Positions 34,501-40,935 of a DNA stretch of 64,000 bases are shown piece after piece (the stretch's first letter is position 1; each line of letters begins with the position of its first letter). Both the position numbers and the translations under genes were made by a program. Source of the DNA: Sutcliffiella horikoshii (lineage in GTDB: Bacteria; Bacillota; Bacilli; Bacillales; Bacillaceae_I); the NCBI RefSeq assembly GCF_019931755.1, contig NZ_CP082918.1, positions 3,886,001 through 3,950,000 on the forward strand, given 5' to 3'. A model generated the notes under the pieces. It saw only the letters and a list, made by a program, of their open reading frames with translations. It was not told where the DNA came from and did not search any database.

Positions 34501-37246
34501 CAACCGCCTTGTCGCCGCCGTCTTTATCTCCATTTGTCGTGTTCAAAACAAGGAAGCCGATATTTTGCGCGCCTTCTGCAAGCTCTACGTCCACATATGC
34601 ACCATAGTCTGTTACGTTCTCAGCTTCAAACGGTGTACCGCCTGATGGCCAGTTTTCAGAAGGTGCTGCCACGTCGCCCCACAGCCATAGGCCAAGGTTT
34701 TCGTAGCTGTTATCTGTGCGCTGATAGTGAATGCGAAGCGTGTTTTCTCCGATTTCACCAGGCTCAGTTGGTTCTTCCTCAACAGGTGGAACTGCTCCAT
34801 TTTCCACTTCAAGCAAGACCGTTCCCCCGTCTTCCATCGCCGGAATGGAGAAGCTTACTTGGCCTTCTTTATTTGCTTCGTACTCTTGACCAGAATAGTG
34901 GTCAGTCACCACTGCTTCTGAGGAACCGAAGTTCAACGTCACATCTTTCGCCGTAGCTTTCGTATTCAATCCTACATATACGGAATTTTCTCCGTACGTA
35001 CGTGAAAATAATAGATATCCTTCACTGTCAGATCCCGCTACCTTTTTGCGGTCTCCTTTCGCAAATGTGTTCGGATTATCATTACGGAATGCCAGTACTT
35101 TTTGGTAATGCTCTAGAATTTCATTGCCTTCCACATCATCCCAAGGCATGTTCTGGCGGTTGTCGTAATAAGGGTAATTATTTTTACCAGGCAAGCCCAG
35201 CTCTTCTCCGTAATAGATAACAGGCTGACCTTTTGCCGTCAGCTGAAGGGATGCAGCCACTTGATACTTGCCAAGGTCTCCTCCCACCATTTCATAGAAG
35301 CGGTCCTCGTCATGGCTTCCTAAAAATTGACCCAATGTTGCTGTGTTATTTAGTTTGCTGTTACGCGCCTCAAGCTTTTGCTGGACCGCATCCAGCTGTC
35401 CGTTTGCAAAATCACGGGCATAATTTTTAAAATCAAAATCCAGTAAAGAGTCCATCATTCCGCTGTTCAGGTAGCCTTGGTCGTCATTGACATTTGCTCC
35501 CCATGCTTCCCCAATCAGCTTGTGCTCAGGCATTTCTTTCGTTAACGCATTTTTGAACGCCATCCAAGTAGTGTCTTCCACGTGCTTAACCGTGTCGACA
35601 CGGAAATAATCAATGGTGTTGCCGTTTGCCGTTCTGGACTTTTCGATCCAGTCTGTCTGCCATTGAACCACCTGCTCACGGACAGCAGCGTTTTCCGTTA
35701 GAAAATCCGGAAGGCCAGCCAGCTCACCGCGAACTGTATCTGTTCCGCCATCACGGAGCATTCCGTCAAAGCGTGCGCGGTCCTCATCTGTCGGGAAGTT
35801 CGCTACATTGCTGCTGTCACTTGGTTTCAATCCATACCCTGTGTGATTCAGCACCACATCGACCATGATTTTAATGCCGCGTTCATGTGCCGCATCAATC
35901 ATTTCATGGAAGTCCGCCATGGAACCGAAATGCGGGTTCAATTCCCCGAAATTATCCGCCCAATAGCCGTGGTAAGCATAATATGGAGTATCCGGTCCAT
36001 CGTTATGTCGAACATCATATTTAATGTTATCAACAACCGGACTGATCCAAATTGTATTGATTCCAAGCTCGTCCAAATAATCAAGTTTCTGCGTGATACC
36101 TTTGAAATCCCCGCCCTGGTATGTACCAGACTTGCTTGTGTCGTAGCCAATGTCATGAGGATCATTGTTGGAAGTATCTCCATCAAAGAATCGATCTGTC
36201 AGCATAAAATAAACTACAGACTGATCCCAATCAAAATCTGCCTCTTCACCTGTGAAGGTACGTGCCTGAACCTCTAAAGTTACAGATCCCTCGTGGCTAT
36301 TTCCGAATTCATCAATCGCAGTGACAGGCAAGGTTTTCACACCTGCTGTTACACTTTGCTTGACCGCAACTGTCAATTCATTCAGTGCAGGATCGATGGT
36401 CACTTTCTCGCTGCCACCGATTTCTGATAGATTAATAGACATCTCACGGATTTTCGTCTCCGTTTCTGATTCAACGTCCACTGTCACCACAGCGTTCTGG
36501 TTATAATCGACCTTAGCCGGAGTAACCGAACCTGTTACTTTTAAATCAGACGCCAAGTACTCGACAACGGATTTCCCATCTACTGTGTTATATGGATCAG
36601 ATACTTCCTTTGTCTCTCCATCCACTGTCACCAAATAAGTATATTCATGCTCGCCTGTTGGCAGGTCGTTCACTGTATAGGTAAACCGCTCGTTTTCAGT
36701 CTCTGCAGTCATTTCATATTTTTCGCCCAGTATGGAAAGCTCGACTTTTTCGACCTTGTCCATTTCACCTGTTGCGTACAGGTCTTTATCACGGAAAAAG
36801 AAATCTGCGCTGCCGTCCGCAACAACAGGTGCACTGCCGTCAGGGATTTGAACGAAATTTTCCTGTTGGCTTACTACATCTACCTTGGTGATGTCATCAA
36901 TTTTGTTAACCGGAATGTAGCGATCCTGATCAAAATCTTTTTGATCCCAGCCATCCCCTTTTCGAATAACAAATCCAACTCTGTCTGCTACATCACCTAC
37001 CGCGATGTGAGCATACGCCTTTCCATTTTTGAATTCCGTAAAGTCTATCTGGTCATCTTTGACACCAGTCCCCCAGACCCATAAATTCCAGCCCTCATAC
37101 TCCCCATCAGGCCTTTCATAGCTGAACACAATCCTTTTGTCCCCTGTTTCGGCTACCGCTTTAGTCGGCAGATAGCCCGCAAACATGGAAACAACAAGTA
37201 AAACGGAAAGCAGTACAGCCATTCCCCTTTGAAACCTTCTCTTCAT
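31511..37246 (-). CDS. Cell-wall-anchored bifunctional amylopullulanase (two GH13 domains)
   Basis: 1911 residues from the ATG at 37246 (GGGGCAGGGG upstream); the frame continues to 37393 but those residues precede the signal peptide. Order: signal peptide 1-33; CBM41 about 35-110; starch-binding/linker domains to 330; alpha-amylase GH13 about 335-800 with FRVDTVKH (nucleophile, ~549), LIGEAW (~577) and GSHDED (~645); two CBM41 modules (~836 and ~946); CBM48-like region (~1150); type I pullulanase GH13_14 with YNWGYDPHGY (~1350), FRFDMMGDHD (~1462), MIGEGW (~1492) and AAHDNLTLHD (~1582); a Pro/Gly/Lys repeat linker; LPKTA sorting signal (~1876). It should cut alpha-1,4 and alpha-1,6 bonds of starch at the cell surface. 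All catalytic residues are present in both domains. Confidence 0.95.
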   Translation of the reverse strand: MKRRFQRGMAVLLSVLLVVSMFAGYLPTKAVAETGDKRIVFSYERPDGEYEGWNLWVWGTGVKDDQIDFTEFKNGKAYAHIAVGDVADRVGFVIRKGDGWDQKDFDQDRYIPVNKIDDITKVDVVSQQENFVQIPDGSAPVVADGSADFFFRDKDLYATGEMDKVEKVELSILGEKYEMTAETENERFTYTVNDLPTGEHEYTYLVTVDGETKEVSDPYNTVDGKSVVEYLASDLKVTGSVTPAKVDYNQNAVVTVDVESETETKIREMSINLSEIGGSEKVTIDPALNELTVAVKQSVTAGVKTLPVTAIDEFGNSHEGSVTLEVQARTFTGEEADFDWDQSVVYFMLTDRFFDGDTSNNDPHDIGYDTSKSGTYQGGDFKGITQKLDYLDELGINTIWISPVVDNIKYDVRHNDGPDTPYYAYHGYWADNFGELNPHFGSMADFHEMIDAAHERGIKIMVDVVLNHTGYGLKPSDSSNVANFPTDEDRARFDGMLRDGGTDTVRGELAGLPDFLTENAAVREQVVQWQTDWIEKSRTANGNTIDYFRVDTVKHVEDTTWMAFKNALTKEMPEHKLIGEAWGANVNDDQGYLNSGMMDSLLDFDFKNYARDFANGQLDAVQQKLEARNSKLNNTATLGQFLGSHDEDRFYEMVGGDLGKYQVAASLQLTAKGQPVIYYGEELGLPGKNNYPYYDNRQNMPWDDVEGNEILEHYQKVLAFRNDNPNTFAKGDRKKVAGSDSEGYLLFSRTYGENSVYVGLNTKATAKDVTLNFGSSEAVVTDHYSGQEYEANKEGQVSFSIPAMEDGGTVLLEVENGAVPPVEEEPTEPGEIGENTLRIHYQRTDNSYENLGLWLWGDVAAPSENWPSGGTPFEAENVTDYGAYVDVELAEGAQNIGFLVLNTTNGDKDGGDKAVDLFSPDLNEVWIKQGSDEVFLYEPADLPENTVRIHYERTNADYDGWGLWNWEDVESPSDGWPNGAADAAGIGKYGAYYDIKLKEDANKIGFLFVNKQSGAQTGDMTFEMLQQYNQLFVKEGEDKVYTNPYGTVPLALVSGEVLSDKLITLTFTKTEGLDLAELKEQLKIVDVDGNDVAFNDVTIEGPKTVYVHGEFDLEKLPFDVTYGDVTVSAKSGWKLIDEMYAYDGKLGAELHEDGTATLKVWSPKAEKVSVVLYDKDDQNEVVDTIEMVKGDRGVWSVKLAEDNTGLDSLKGYYYHYEITHGDVTNLALDPYAKSMAAWNNEAGEKVGKAAIVDVGSIGPELDYADIPGFEKREDTIIYEVHVRDFTSDPNIGEDLKAQFGTFASFVEKLDYIQELGVTHIQLLPVMSYYFSNEFESAERMLEYASTDTNYNWGYDPHGYFSLSGMYSENPEDPELRIKEFKNLIKEIHKRDMGVVLDVVFNHTAQVHIFEDLVPNYYHFMDADGTPRTSFGGGRLGTTHEMSRRVLVDSIKHWVDEYKVDGFRFDMMGDHDAESIQLAFDEAKKLNPNIVMIGEGWVTFAGDEGEPVQAADQQWMKDTEAVGSFSDEFRNELKSGFGSEGQPRFITGGARNVQQIFDNIKGQPYNFEADDPGDVVQYIAAHDNLTLHDVIAQSIKKDPDVPENNLEIHKRIRIGNAMVLTSQGTAFLHAGQEFGRTKQWRAEATEAPYKSTYMTDSEGNPFVYPYFIHDSYDSSDIINRIDWEKATDAEKYPVNNVTREYTTGLIELRRSSDAFRLGDRELVDTNVTMVTAPEIKEQDLVVAFKSVSTAGVEYYTFINADNSSRTLTLGDDLTDGVVVVDADEAGVVEVSEPSGFELTAEDITLEPLTTVVVRVGEQEGTDPGDGDGDGNTPPGNGNGNKPGTPPGKGGENPGKGKGNGKTPPGKGGENPGKGNKLPKTATSSFNYIMLGTVMVVFGGVMYLGRRRLKFSK

Positions 37247-37299
37247 ATCCCCTGCCCCTTTCATTTTCTTAATCTCGGCATCAAATACCATGATGACTG

Positions 37300-37426
37300 A
37301 CTTGCTAATTTGCGGAAGCGTTTGCACATTCAGATAGGATTCACCGAATTGGGAAACCGTTTGCACATAATTGCACAAAAAGCAGCCTCCCAACTATAAA
37401 CCTACATAATTATGCAAACGCTACCA
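37300..37426 (-). promoter_or_regulatory. Three cre-like CcpA boxes upstream of the amylopullulanase gene
   Basis: Strings of the form GGAAGCGTTTGCA (37313-37326), GGAAACCGTTTGCA (37342-37357 region) and TGCAAACGCTACCA (37413-37426) each match TGWAANCGNTNWCA at 9-10 of 12 fixed positions. All three contain the heptamer-like core GTTTGCA/TGCAAAC, so a LacI-family maltose regulator is an alternative to CcpA. Their cluster explains the non-coding run from 37247 to about 37430 and implies repression by glucose. Confidence 0.6.
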
Positions 37427-37509
37427 ATATTCTACTTATAAGATACTATGAATTCTGAAAACTTTCAATGGGTTTTTAAGATTTGGGGATAGGCGTGGTA
37501 GCCCACCTC

Positions 37510-37526
37510 TGTCAGCGTGCCTGTCC
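37510..37526 (-). repeat. GGACAGGCACGCTGAC repeat, family 2
   Basis: The minus strand reads GGACAGGCACGCTGAC, closely matching the copies at 63680 and 63718. It lies between the amylopullulanase promoter region and the riboswitch. Confidence 0.5.
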
Positions 37527-37595
37527 ACTCAACCTAAACACACCTAAAGTCCTATGTCTTTACACCCTCTAAAAGACTACAATTAAAGGGTACTT

Positions 37596-37740
37596 CTCAT
37601 AAATCATGGAAAAAGGCAAACCTAGTGAAAGCTAGTGACGCAAAACTATAGGGACTTAAGTATGCTTTTTAAACGGCATAGCAGTTAGCCAGTTACCCGC
37701 ATCAACCTCCGTTGATTTATGAGTGAAAAGGAGGTCCTGC
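37596..37740 (+). ncRNA. Cyclic di-GMP-I (GEMM-I) riboswitch with expression platform
   Basis: The aptamer (about 37607-37700) has the family signatures in order: GGCAAACC, a helix CTAGT closed by a GAAA tetraloop, the invariant GACGCAAA, GGGAC-TTAAG resembling the tetraloop receptor, a TATGC/GCATA helix, and AGTTAGCCAGTTACC at the 3' end. An 11-bp perfect outer helix CTCATAAATCA (37596-37606) with TGATTTATGAG (37713-37723) encloses it. The hairpin ATCAAC-CTCC-GTTGAT (37701-37716) competes with that helix, and its loop CCTCC can also pair with GGAGG at 37730. There is no T-run, so translational control of the next ORF is likely. Ligand binding is inferred from the family. Confidence 0.85.
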
Positions 37741-37741
37741 T

Positions 37742-37909
37742 ATGAAGAGGGTAAAAAACTTACAGTACTTCTGGCACAATATGAGATCGAACTATTACAC
37801 TGTCATTGCTGAAGATTGTTTGGACAAGAACGTGAAGAAGCAACTGGTGGAAAAAGCTGAATCTCATAAGCTAGTAGCAATTCAATGCAGAACAAAAATC
37901 AAGATTTAA
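37742..37909 (+). CDS. 55-residue hypothetical protein under c-di-GMP riboswitch
   Basis: An ATG follows AAAAGGAGG at ideal spacing, giving 55 residues beginning MKRVKNLQYFWHNMRSNYY and ending in a basic stretch RTKIKI. It is basic, probably helical (NVKKQLVEKAESHKLVAIQ), and has no signal peptide or membrane segment. I do not recognise the family. Its ribosome-binding site sits just 3' of the riboswitch outer helix and a terminator follows 50 nt after the stop, so riboswitch, ORF and terminator form a complete unit. A role downstream of c-di-GMP (motility, matrix, sporulation) is plausible but unproven. Confidence 0.75.
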   Translation: MKRVKNLQYFWHNMRSNYYTVIAEDCLDKNVKKQLVEKAESHKLVAIQCRTKIKI

Positions 37910-37955
37910 CTTGTTAGATCTTGATAGACAACTAAGATGAACAGAAAGACGAAAA

Positions 37956-37990
37956 AGAAGAGGCCTCATGTTACTGGGCCTCTTTGTTTT
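37956..37990 (+). terminator. Terminator after the 55-residue ORF
   Basis: AAGAGGCC and GGCCTCTT form a stem with an 11-nt loop, followed by TGTTTT on the plus strand. Confidence 0.75.
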
Positions 37991-38038
37991 GAAGGGACAG
38001 GCACCGTGACCCATGTGGGTCGAGGTGCCTGTCCCTTC
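37991..38038. repeat. GGGACAGGCACC palindromic repeat, family 2
   Basis: GAAGGGACAGGCACC (37991-38005) is perfectly complementary to GGTGCCTGTCCCTTC (38024-38038), with an inner GACCCA/TGGGTC pair. One arm plus GTGACCC recurs at 63718. It lies between convergent genes. Confidence 0.8.
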
Positions 38039-38044
38039 TGCTCA

Positions 38045-38470
38045 TTAAATATGTTGTTCTGTTACTTTCGGCTTTCTTGCAAATGCCATGATTCCTGCAA
38101 TCAAGTAGAGAATTGCTGGGATGATTCCGAAACCAATCGTTCCGATTCCGATGACAAGTGCTGCTAGAATCAGCATGATTCCTGCAAGTACAGGCTTTTT
38201 GTTTCCTTTAATGGCAATAATTCCGATCACTCCAAGAATTAGAGAAATAAGACCGACTGCTATCATTGTTGGACCTGCCGCTGCCAATATATCCATGAAT
38301 GCCGTCATATCCATTTCTCCCATTGCTGGGTCGGCAGCCATTTCTTCTTCCATTACCTCTGTGAATTCAGGATCCGACATTCCTAAGTTCATTAATACTC
38401 CAAAAAGTGCCGTCAATCCGCTGATAATCACTGCGATGACAGTCATTACTATCTCTGCTGTACGTTTCAT
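38045..38470 (-). CDS. DUF4064-family membrane protein
   Basis: About 141 residues with three to four membrane segments: 7-27, about 75-100 (TMIAVGLISLILGVIGIIAIKG) and 105-135 (AGIMLILAALVIGIGTIGFGIIPAILYLIAGIMAF). Between the first two is an acidic Met-rich loop (EEEMAADPAMGEMDMTAFMDILAAAG). The layout and the closing ILYLIAGIMAFARKP match DUF4064 proteins of bacilli, whose function is unknown. AGGAGGAA favours the ATG at 38470 over the one at 38476. It stands alone. Confidence 0.8.
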   Translation of the reverse strand: MKRTAEIVMTVIAVIISGLTALFGVLMNLGMSDPEFTEVMEEEMAADPAMGEMDMTAFMDILAAAGPTMIAVGLISLILGVIGIIAIKGNKKPVLAGIMLILAALVIGIGTIGFGIIPAILYLIAGIMAFARKPKVTEQHI

Positions 38471-38476
38471 TCTCAT

Positions 38477-38804
38477 TTCCTCCTCTTATTATGTATCTAA
38501 CTGTTCTTGCGTTTCCCTTATAGGAGTAATACGAGGATTAACCTATAAAGGTTTCAATTTTTTCAAAAAGATATTCCCATTTTACCACGATAGAAAAGAG
38601 GATAAAATAGTAAAATATTATATTATTTTTCCATAATGGTTATTTTCATTCCTCTCCTTAGCCCTAAGATTCGCTAAAAAAACCTTCAAACCGCGTATTT
38701 CCATGCGGAAAATGTAGGAATTTTTGTTGTTTATATCAAGTTAATAAAAGGTATTTTTATAGTATAGAAACATAGCAGAAAAAAACGAAAGCGGGGGAAA
38801 GTTT
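38477..38804. other. Intergenic stretch without a recognised gene
   Basis: About 330 bp between two divergent small genes. It is AT-rich, contains the short palindrome AACCTATAAAGGTT near 38541, and carries possible promoter hexamers near 38757 (TATAGTATAG) for the 33-residue ORF. I see no gene, RNA or repeat. Confidence 0.5.
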
Positions 38805-38906
38805 ATGAAGATTAAAGTGAAGAGCTGGAGAATGTTAACTGCCCAAGATAAATTGTTCATCCTTAAAGCGGTAAGCCGCCAATCCCAATCCAAAGTAAGT
38901 GCGTAA
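38805..38906 (+). CDS. 33-residue basic hypothetical peptide
   Basis: ATG after GGGGGAAAG at good spacing opens a 33-residue frame beginning MKIKVKSWRMLTAQDKLFIL and ending SQSKVSA. It is basic and probably one helix, with no signal peptide. I do not recognise it. Support is the strong ribosome-binding site and a -10-like TATAGTATAG upstream; absence of other evidence keeps confidence moderate. Confidence 0.45.
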   Translation: MKIKVKSWRMLTAQDKLFILKAVSRQSQSKVSA

Positions 38907-39025
38907 ATTACTTAGAGAACAGGTCTCTCTTCCAAATACCTCATTATAATTAACTCGATTTTTCAACTATTTACTTCTACAAACCAAGCCTACAAAAGTA
39001 GAAACATGACCTGTTCTTTAATTTA

Positions 39026-39052
39026 AATGCCAGCAATAGACTGCTGGCATTA
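39026..39052. terminator. Hairpin terminator after VOC-family gene
   Basis: ATGCCAGCA and TGCTGGCAT form a 9-bp stem with a 6-nt loop, 6 nt after the stop codon of the minus-strand gene. The T-tract on the minus side is only TTTAAATT. Confidence 0.6.
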
Positions 39053-39057
39053 CTAAT

Positions 39058-39444
39058 TTAATTCTCGTACAACTCAATTGGCAAGCCGTCTGGGTCAGAA
39101 AAGAAAGTGAATCTCCCTTTGGTAAATTCATCTACTCTTATGGGTTCGACCTCCACACCCTTTCGTTTTAGTTCCTCTACTGCCGCTTCAATATCAGTAG
39201 TTTGAAATGCCAGATGGCGAAGTCCTTGTGCTTCCGGGTAGCCTGGTCTGACTGGTGCATTCGGAAATGAGAATAATTCCAACTGTGTGCCGTCTGGAAG
39301 AGCCAGATCCAATTTATATGAATCTCTCTCTTTACGGTAAGCCTCACGGATAATGGGAAATCCCATCAGATTAACATAGAACTCTTTTGAAATTTTATAA
39401 TTGGAGCAGATAATGGCAATATGATGGATACCTGTCAAATTCAT
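39058..39444 (-). CDS. VOC-family protein, glyoxalase I-like (YaeR/GloA2 type)
   Basis: 128 residues with the paired beta-alpha-beta-beta-beta modules of the vicinal oxygen chelate superfamily. Metal ligands are likely the His of IHHIAIIC (residues 6-8), a Glu in LELFSFP, the His of LRHLAFQT and the Glu of LPIELYE at the C-terminus. The pattern EAYRKERDSYKLDLALPDGTQLELFSFPNAPVRP.YPEAQGLRHLAF is typical of the SMU1112c/YaeR subfamily of lactoylglutathione lyase-like proteins. In bacilli, which lack glutathione, the true substrate is uncertain; detoxification of small carbonyls is a guess. GGGAGG precedes the ATG. Confidence 0.9.
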   Translation of the reverse strand: MNLTGIHHIAIICSNYKISKEFYVNLMGFPIIREAYRKERDSYKLDLALPDGTQLELFSFPNAPVRPGYPEAQGLRHLAFQTTDIEAAVEELKRKGVEVEPIRVDEFTKGRFTFFSDPDGLPIELYEN

Positions 39445-39553
39445 TTATGTAATCCTCCCTTTCCTTTTTCCTATCTTACAAAAAATTTATCGCATACACA
39501 AAAATAGGACAGTTCTCACTGCCCCTTAAAGTCTTGGAGTCATGTTAGCTCAC

Positions 39554-39709
39554 TTAGCAATGACCCTTCCCGCCGATATTGATGCTGATTCCGAAAATGT
39601 TAATGTTGAAGTGGTTCTCACATTTTTTGCAGTGATGCTTTTCTTTGTGTTTTGGTTTGCAATGGGAGTGGTGTTCATTTTTCGAGCTAAGGTAGTAATA
39701 GCATTTCAT
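39554..39709 (-). CDS. 51-residue Cys/His-rich small protein, probable spore-surface protein
   Basis: The minus strand has AAAGGAGGTG followed by an ATG at 39709 and a 51-residue frame starting MKCYYYLSSKNEHHSHCKPK and ending IGGKGHC. It has six Cys and seven or eight His, with HHCKKCENH in the middle and a Cys as the last residue. No signal peptide is seen. The composition resembles small coat or exosporium proteins. A candidate sporulation -10 (CATAGAATA) lies 78 nt upstream in a block almost identical to that before the C1q-like gene at 40456, so the two are probably co-regulated. Metal binding or disulfide cross-linking is possible. Confidence 0.7.
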   Translation of the reverse strand: MKCYYYLSSKNEHHSHCKPKHKEKHHCKKCENHFNINIFGISINIGGKGHC

Positions 39710-39737
39710 ATGTTTTGCACCTCCTTTAAAAAGAAGG

Positions 39738-39772
39738 GGACGGGTTGTCAGGTGGTTTCGGGCACCCGTCCC
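39738..39772. repeat. GGGACGGGT hairpin in the leader of the small Cys/His-rich gene
   Basis: GGGACGGGT and ACCCGTCCC are perfectly complementary with a loop of 17-18 nt (minus orientation GGGACGGGTGCCCG...). It lies between the candidate promoter and the ribosome-binding site, so it would be in the transcript. Confidence 0.65.
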
Positions 39773-39786
39773 TCTATCTTCTCTAT

Positions 39787-39795
39787 TATTCTATG
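39787..39795 (-). promoter_or_regulatory. Candidate sigma-E/K -10 element before the 51-residue gene
   Basis: The minus strand reads CATAGAATA, fitting sigma-K CATANNNTA, and continues ATAGAG. The following 15 bases are nearly the same as at the C1q-like gene. No clear -35 is seen. Confidence 0.5.
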
Positions 39796-39867
39796 TATTT
39801 TCTAATAGGATGCATGGGCTTATGTCTTCTAGGGAGAGTGGAAATTAATAGAGGCCGATAGATTGGA

Positions 39868-39896
39868 AAAGGCAGAGAGGATTCCTCCCTGCCTTT
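39868..39896 (-). terminator. Terminator of the C1q-like gene
   Basis: AAAGGCAG and CTGCCTTT pair across a 13-nt loop just after the stop codon; the T-run on the minus strand is short (TTTTCC). Confidence 0.6.
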
Positions 39897-39904
39897 CGAA
39901 ATTG

Positions 39905-40456
39905 TTACCTGAATAGTGCCGCTTCGAAACGAGTACTGAAATCTGGTGTGTTTTCATTAATAAATCCCGGTGTCGTACTTGTTAAAAATACCTCTACTAA
40001 ATCTCCTGCTTCTAATTGAAGAATAGTATTGACGTTTATTGCGTTCACGTACAAGAATCGGTCATCAATCTCTGCCCAATAATCATTATCTGCTGCAACA
40101 CTTTCGCCGTTGACACGAATTTCAACACGGACACGGTAAGGAATGGTGCCATCGTCTGCTAGAAACGTTACCGTTCCTGCCACATAATAGACACCGGATC
40201 TGCGAGGGACAAATGTGGAGTTATTGGAGTTGTAGATATCGCCATTATCAAACTGTTCTTCCTGGAATAAAACCTTGTAGAAAGTGTCGATTTCCTCAAT
40301 CGTCTGATTTGATGTATTTACTGCACGGAAGGCGTCTGTTTCACGGTTGCCATCGCCGTTCTCGTCATTGCATTTCACATTAATGTTGACGTTTGTTTTA
40401 CATTTTGACACTTGAGTGGTTTGTTGGTTGGGGCTGTATTTGTAAAAGCATGCCAT
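39905..40456 (-). CDS. C1q/TNF-like jelly-roll protein (BclA C-terminal-like), probable spore surface
   Basis: 183 residues with a strong AAAGGAGGTG site. The N-terminal 40 residues contain three Cys (MACFYKYSPNQQ; SKCKTNVNINVKCND). Residues 45-183 look like a C1q/TNF-like beta jelly roll: AFRAVNTSNQTIEEIDTFYKVLF, FVPRRSGVYYVAGTVTF, RVEIRVNGESVAADNDYW, ILQLEAGDLVEVFLTS and a terminal FEAALFR. Such trimeric domains cap collagen-like filaments of Bacillus exosporium, but no Gly-X-Y repeat is present here. No signal peptide. A candidate mother-cell -10 lies 82 nt upstream. Structural role on the spore is inferred. Confidence 0.75.
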   Translation of the reverse strand: MACFYKYSPNQQTTQVSKCKTNVNINVKCNDENGDGNRETDAFRAVNTSNQTIEEIDTFYKVLFQEEQFDNGDIYNSNNSTFVPRRSGVYYVAGTVTFLADDGTIPYRVRVEIRVNGESVAADNDYWAEIDDRFLYVNAINVNTILQLEAGDLVEVFLTSTTPGFINENTPDFSTRFEAALFR

Positions 40457-40537
40457 ACAATTTCACCTCCTTTCAAACTAGGAGGAAGACGATCCCATGT
40501 TTCCATATCAGGGCATCTTGTCCTCTATTTACTCTAT

Positions 40538-40546
40538 TATTCTATG
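40538..40546 (-). promoter_or_regulatory. Candidate sigma-E/K -10 element before the C1q-like gene
   Basis: The minus strand reads CTATCATAGAATAATAGAG; the CATAGAATA part fits CATANNNTA. The same string with flanks occurs at 39787-39795 and, as TCTATCATAGAATA, at 54783-54796. Confidence 0.55.
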
Positions 40547-40663
40547 ATAGAGATGTGAGAATGATTGGGTAGAAGAAGGAGAAAAACGTACATTTTCTCA
40601 CATATTTCTCTTGAGAATCTCATATATGTAGTCGTGAAACTTATTCACTAGGCGGAGGCTCAT

Positions 40664-40930
40664 ATGTGGTTAATTCTATTGGGGATTGTATATTTATATT
40701 TTGTAATTCAGGGGAATTTGTGGGTCATTATTCTTCTCATCTTGTGCACTGCAGTTATACTTCCTGGATTTAGGATAACTCCTACTCCCTTACTTGATGA
40801 GGATTGTGAAATACACCCAGAAGAATATAAACAAGGGGATATCTATGGACATTACTCTGATCCCCTTGCACTGCTTGAACAAAAAAAAGAACGTGAAAAG
40901 TTGGAAAAGGAGGGGAGAAAGGGTATTTAG
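40664..40930 (+). CDS. 88-residue membrane protein, unknown function
   Basis: An ATG after GGCGGAGG opens 88 residues: a hydrophobic N-terminal half with two membrane segments (about 1-15 and 18-36, WLILLGIVYLYFVIQG and LWVIILLILCTAVILPG) and a charged cytoplasmic-type tail ending in a Lys/Glu-rich helix (LEQKKEREKLEKEGRKG). I do not recognise the family. It ends 5 nt before the convergent next gene. Confidence 0.6.
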   Translation: MWLILLGIVYLYFVIQGNLWVIILLILCTAVILPGFRITPTPLLDEDCEIHPEEYKQGDIYGHYSDPLALLEQKKEREKLEKEGRKGI

Positions 40931-40935
40931 CATAA

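Noticed and set aside
37937-38167. 76-codon plus-strand frame after the 55-residue ORF
   Set aside because: It runs through a terminator hairpin and a palindromic repeat and then into the antisense of the DUF4064 gene.
39542-39805. 87-codon plus-strand frame between the VOC and C1q-like genes
   Set aside because: It overlaps the 51-residue minus-strand gene, which has a perfect ribosome-binding site and a distinctive Cys/His composition; the plus frame has none.
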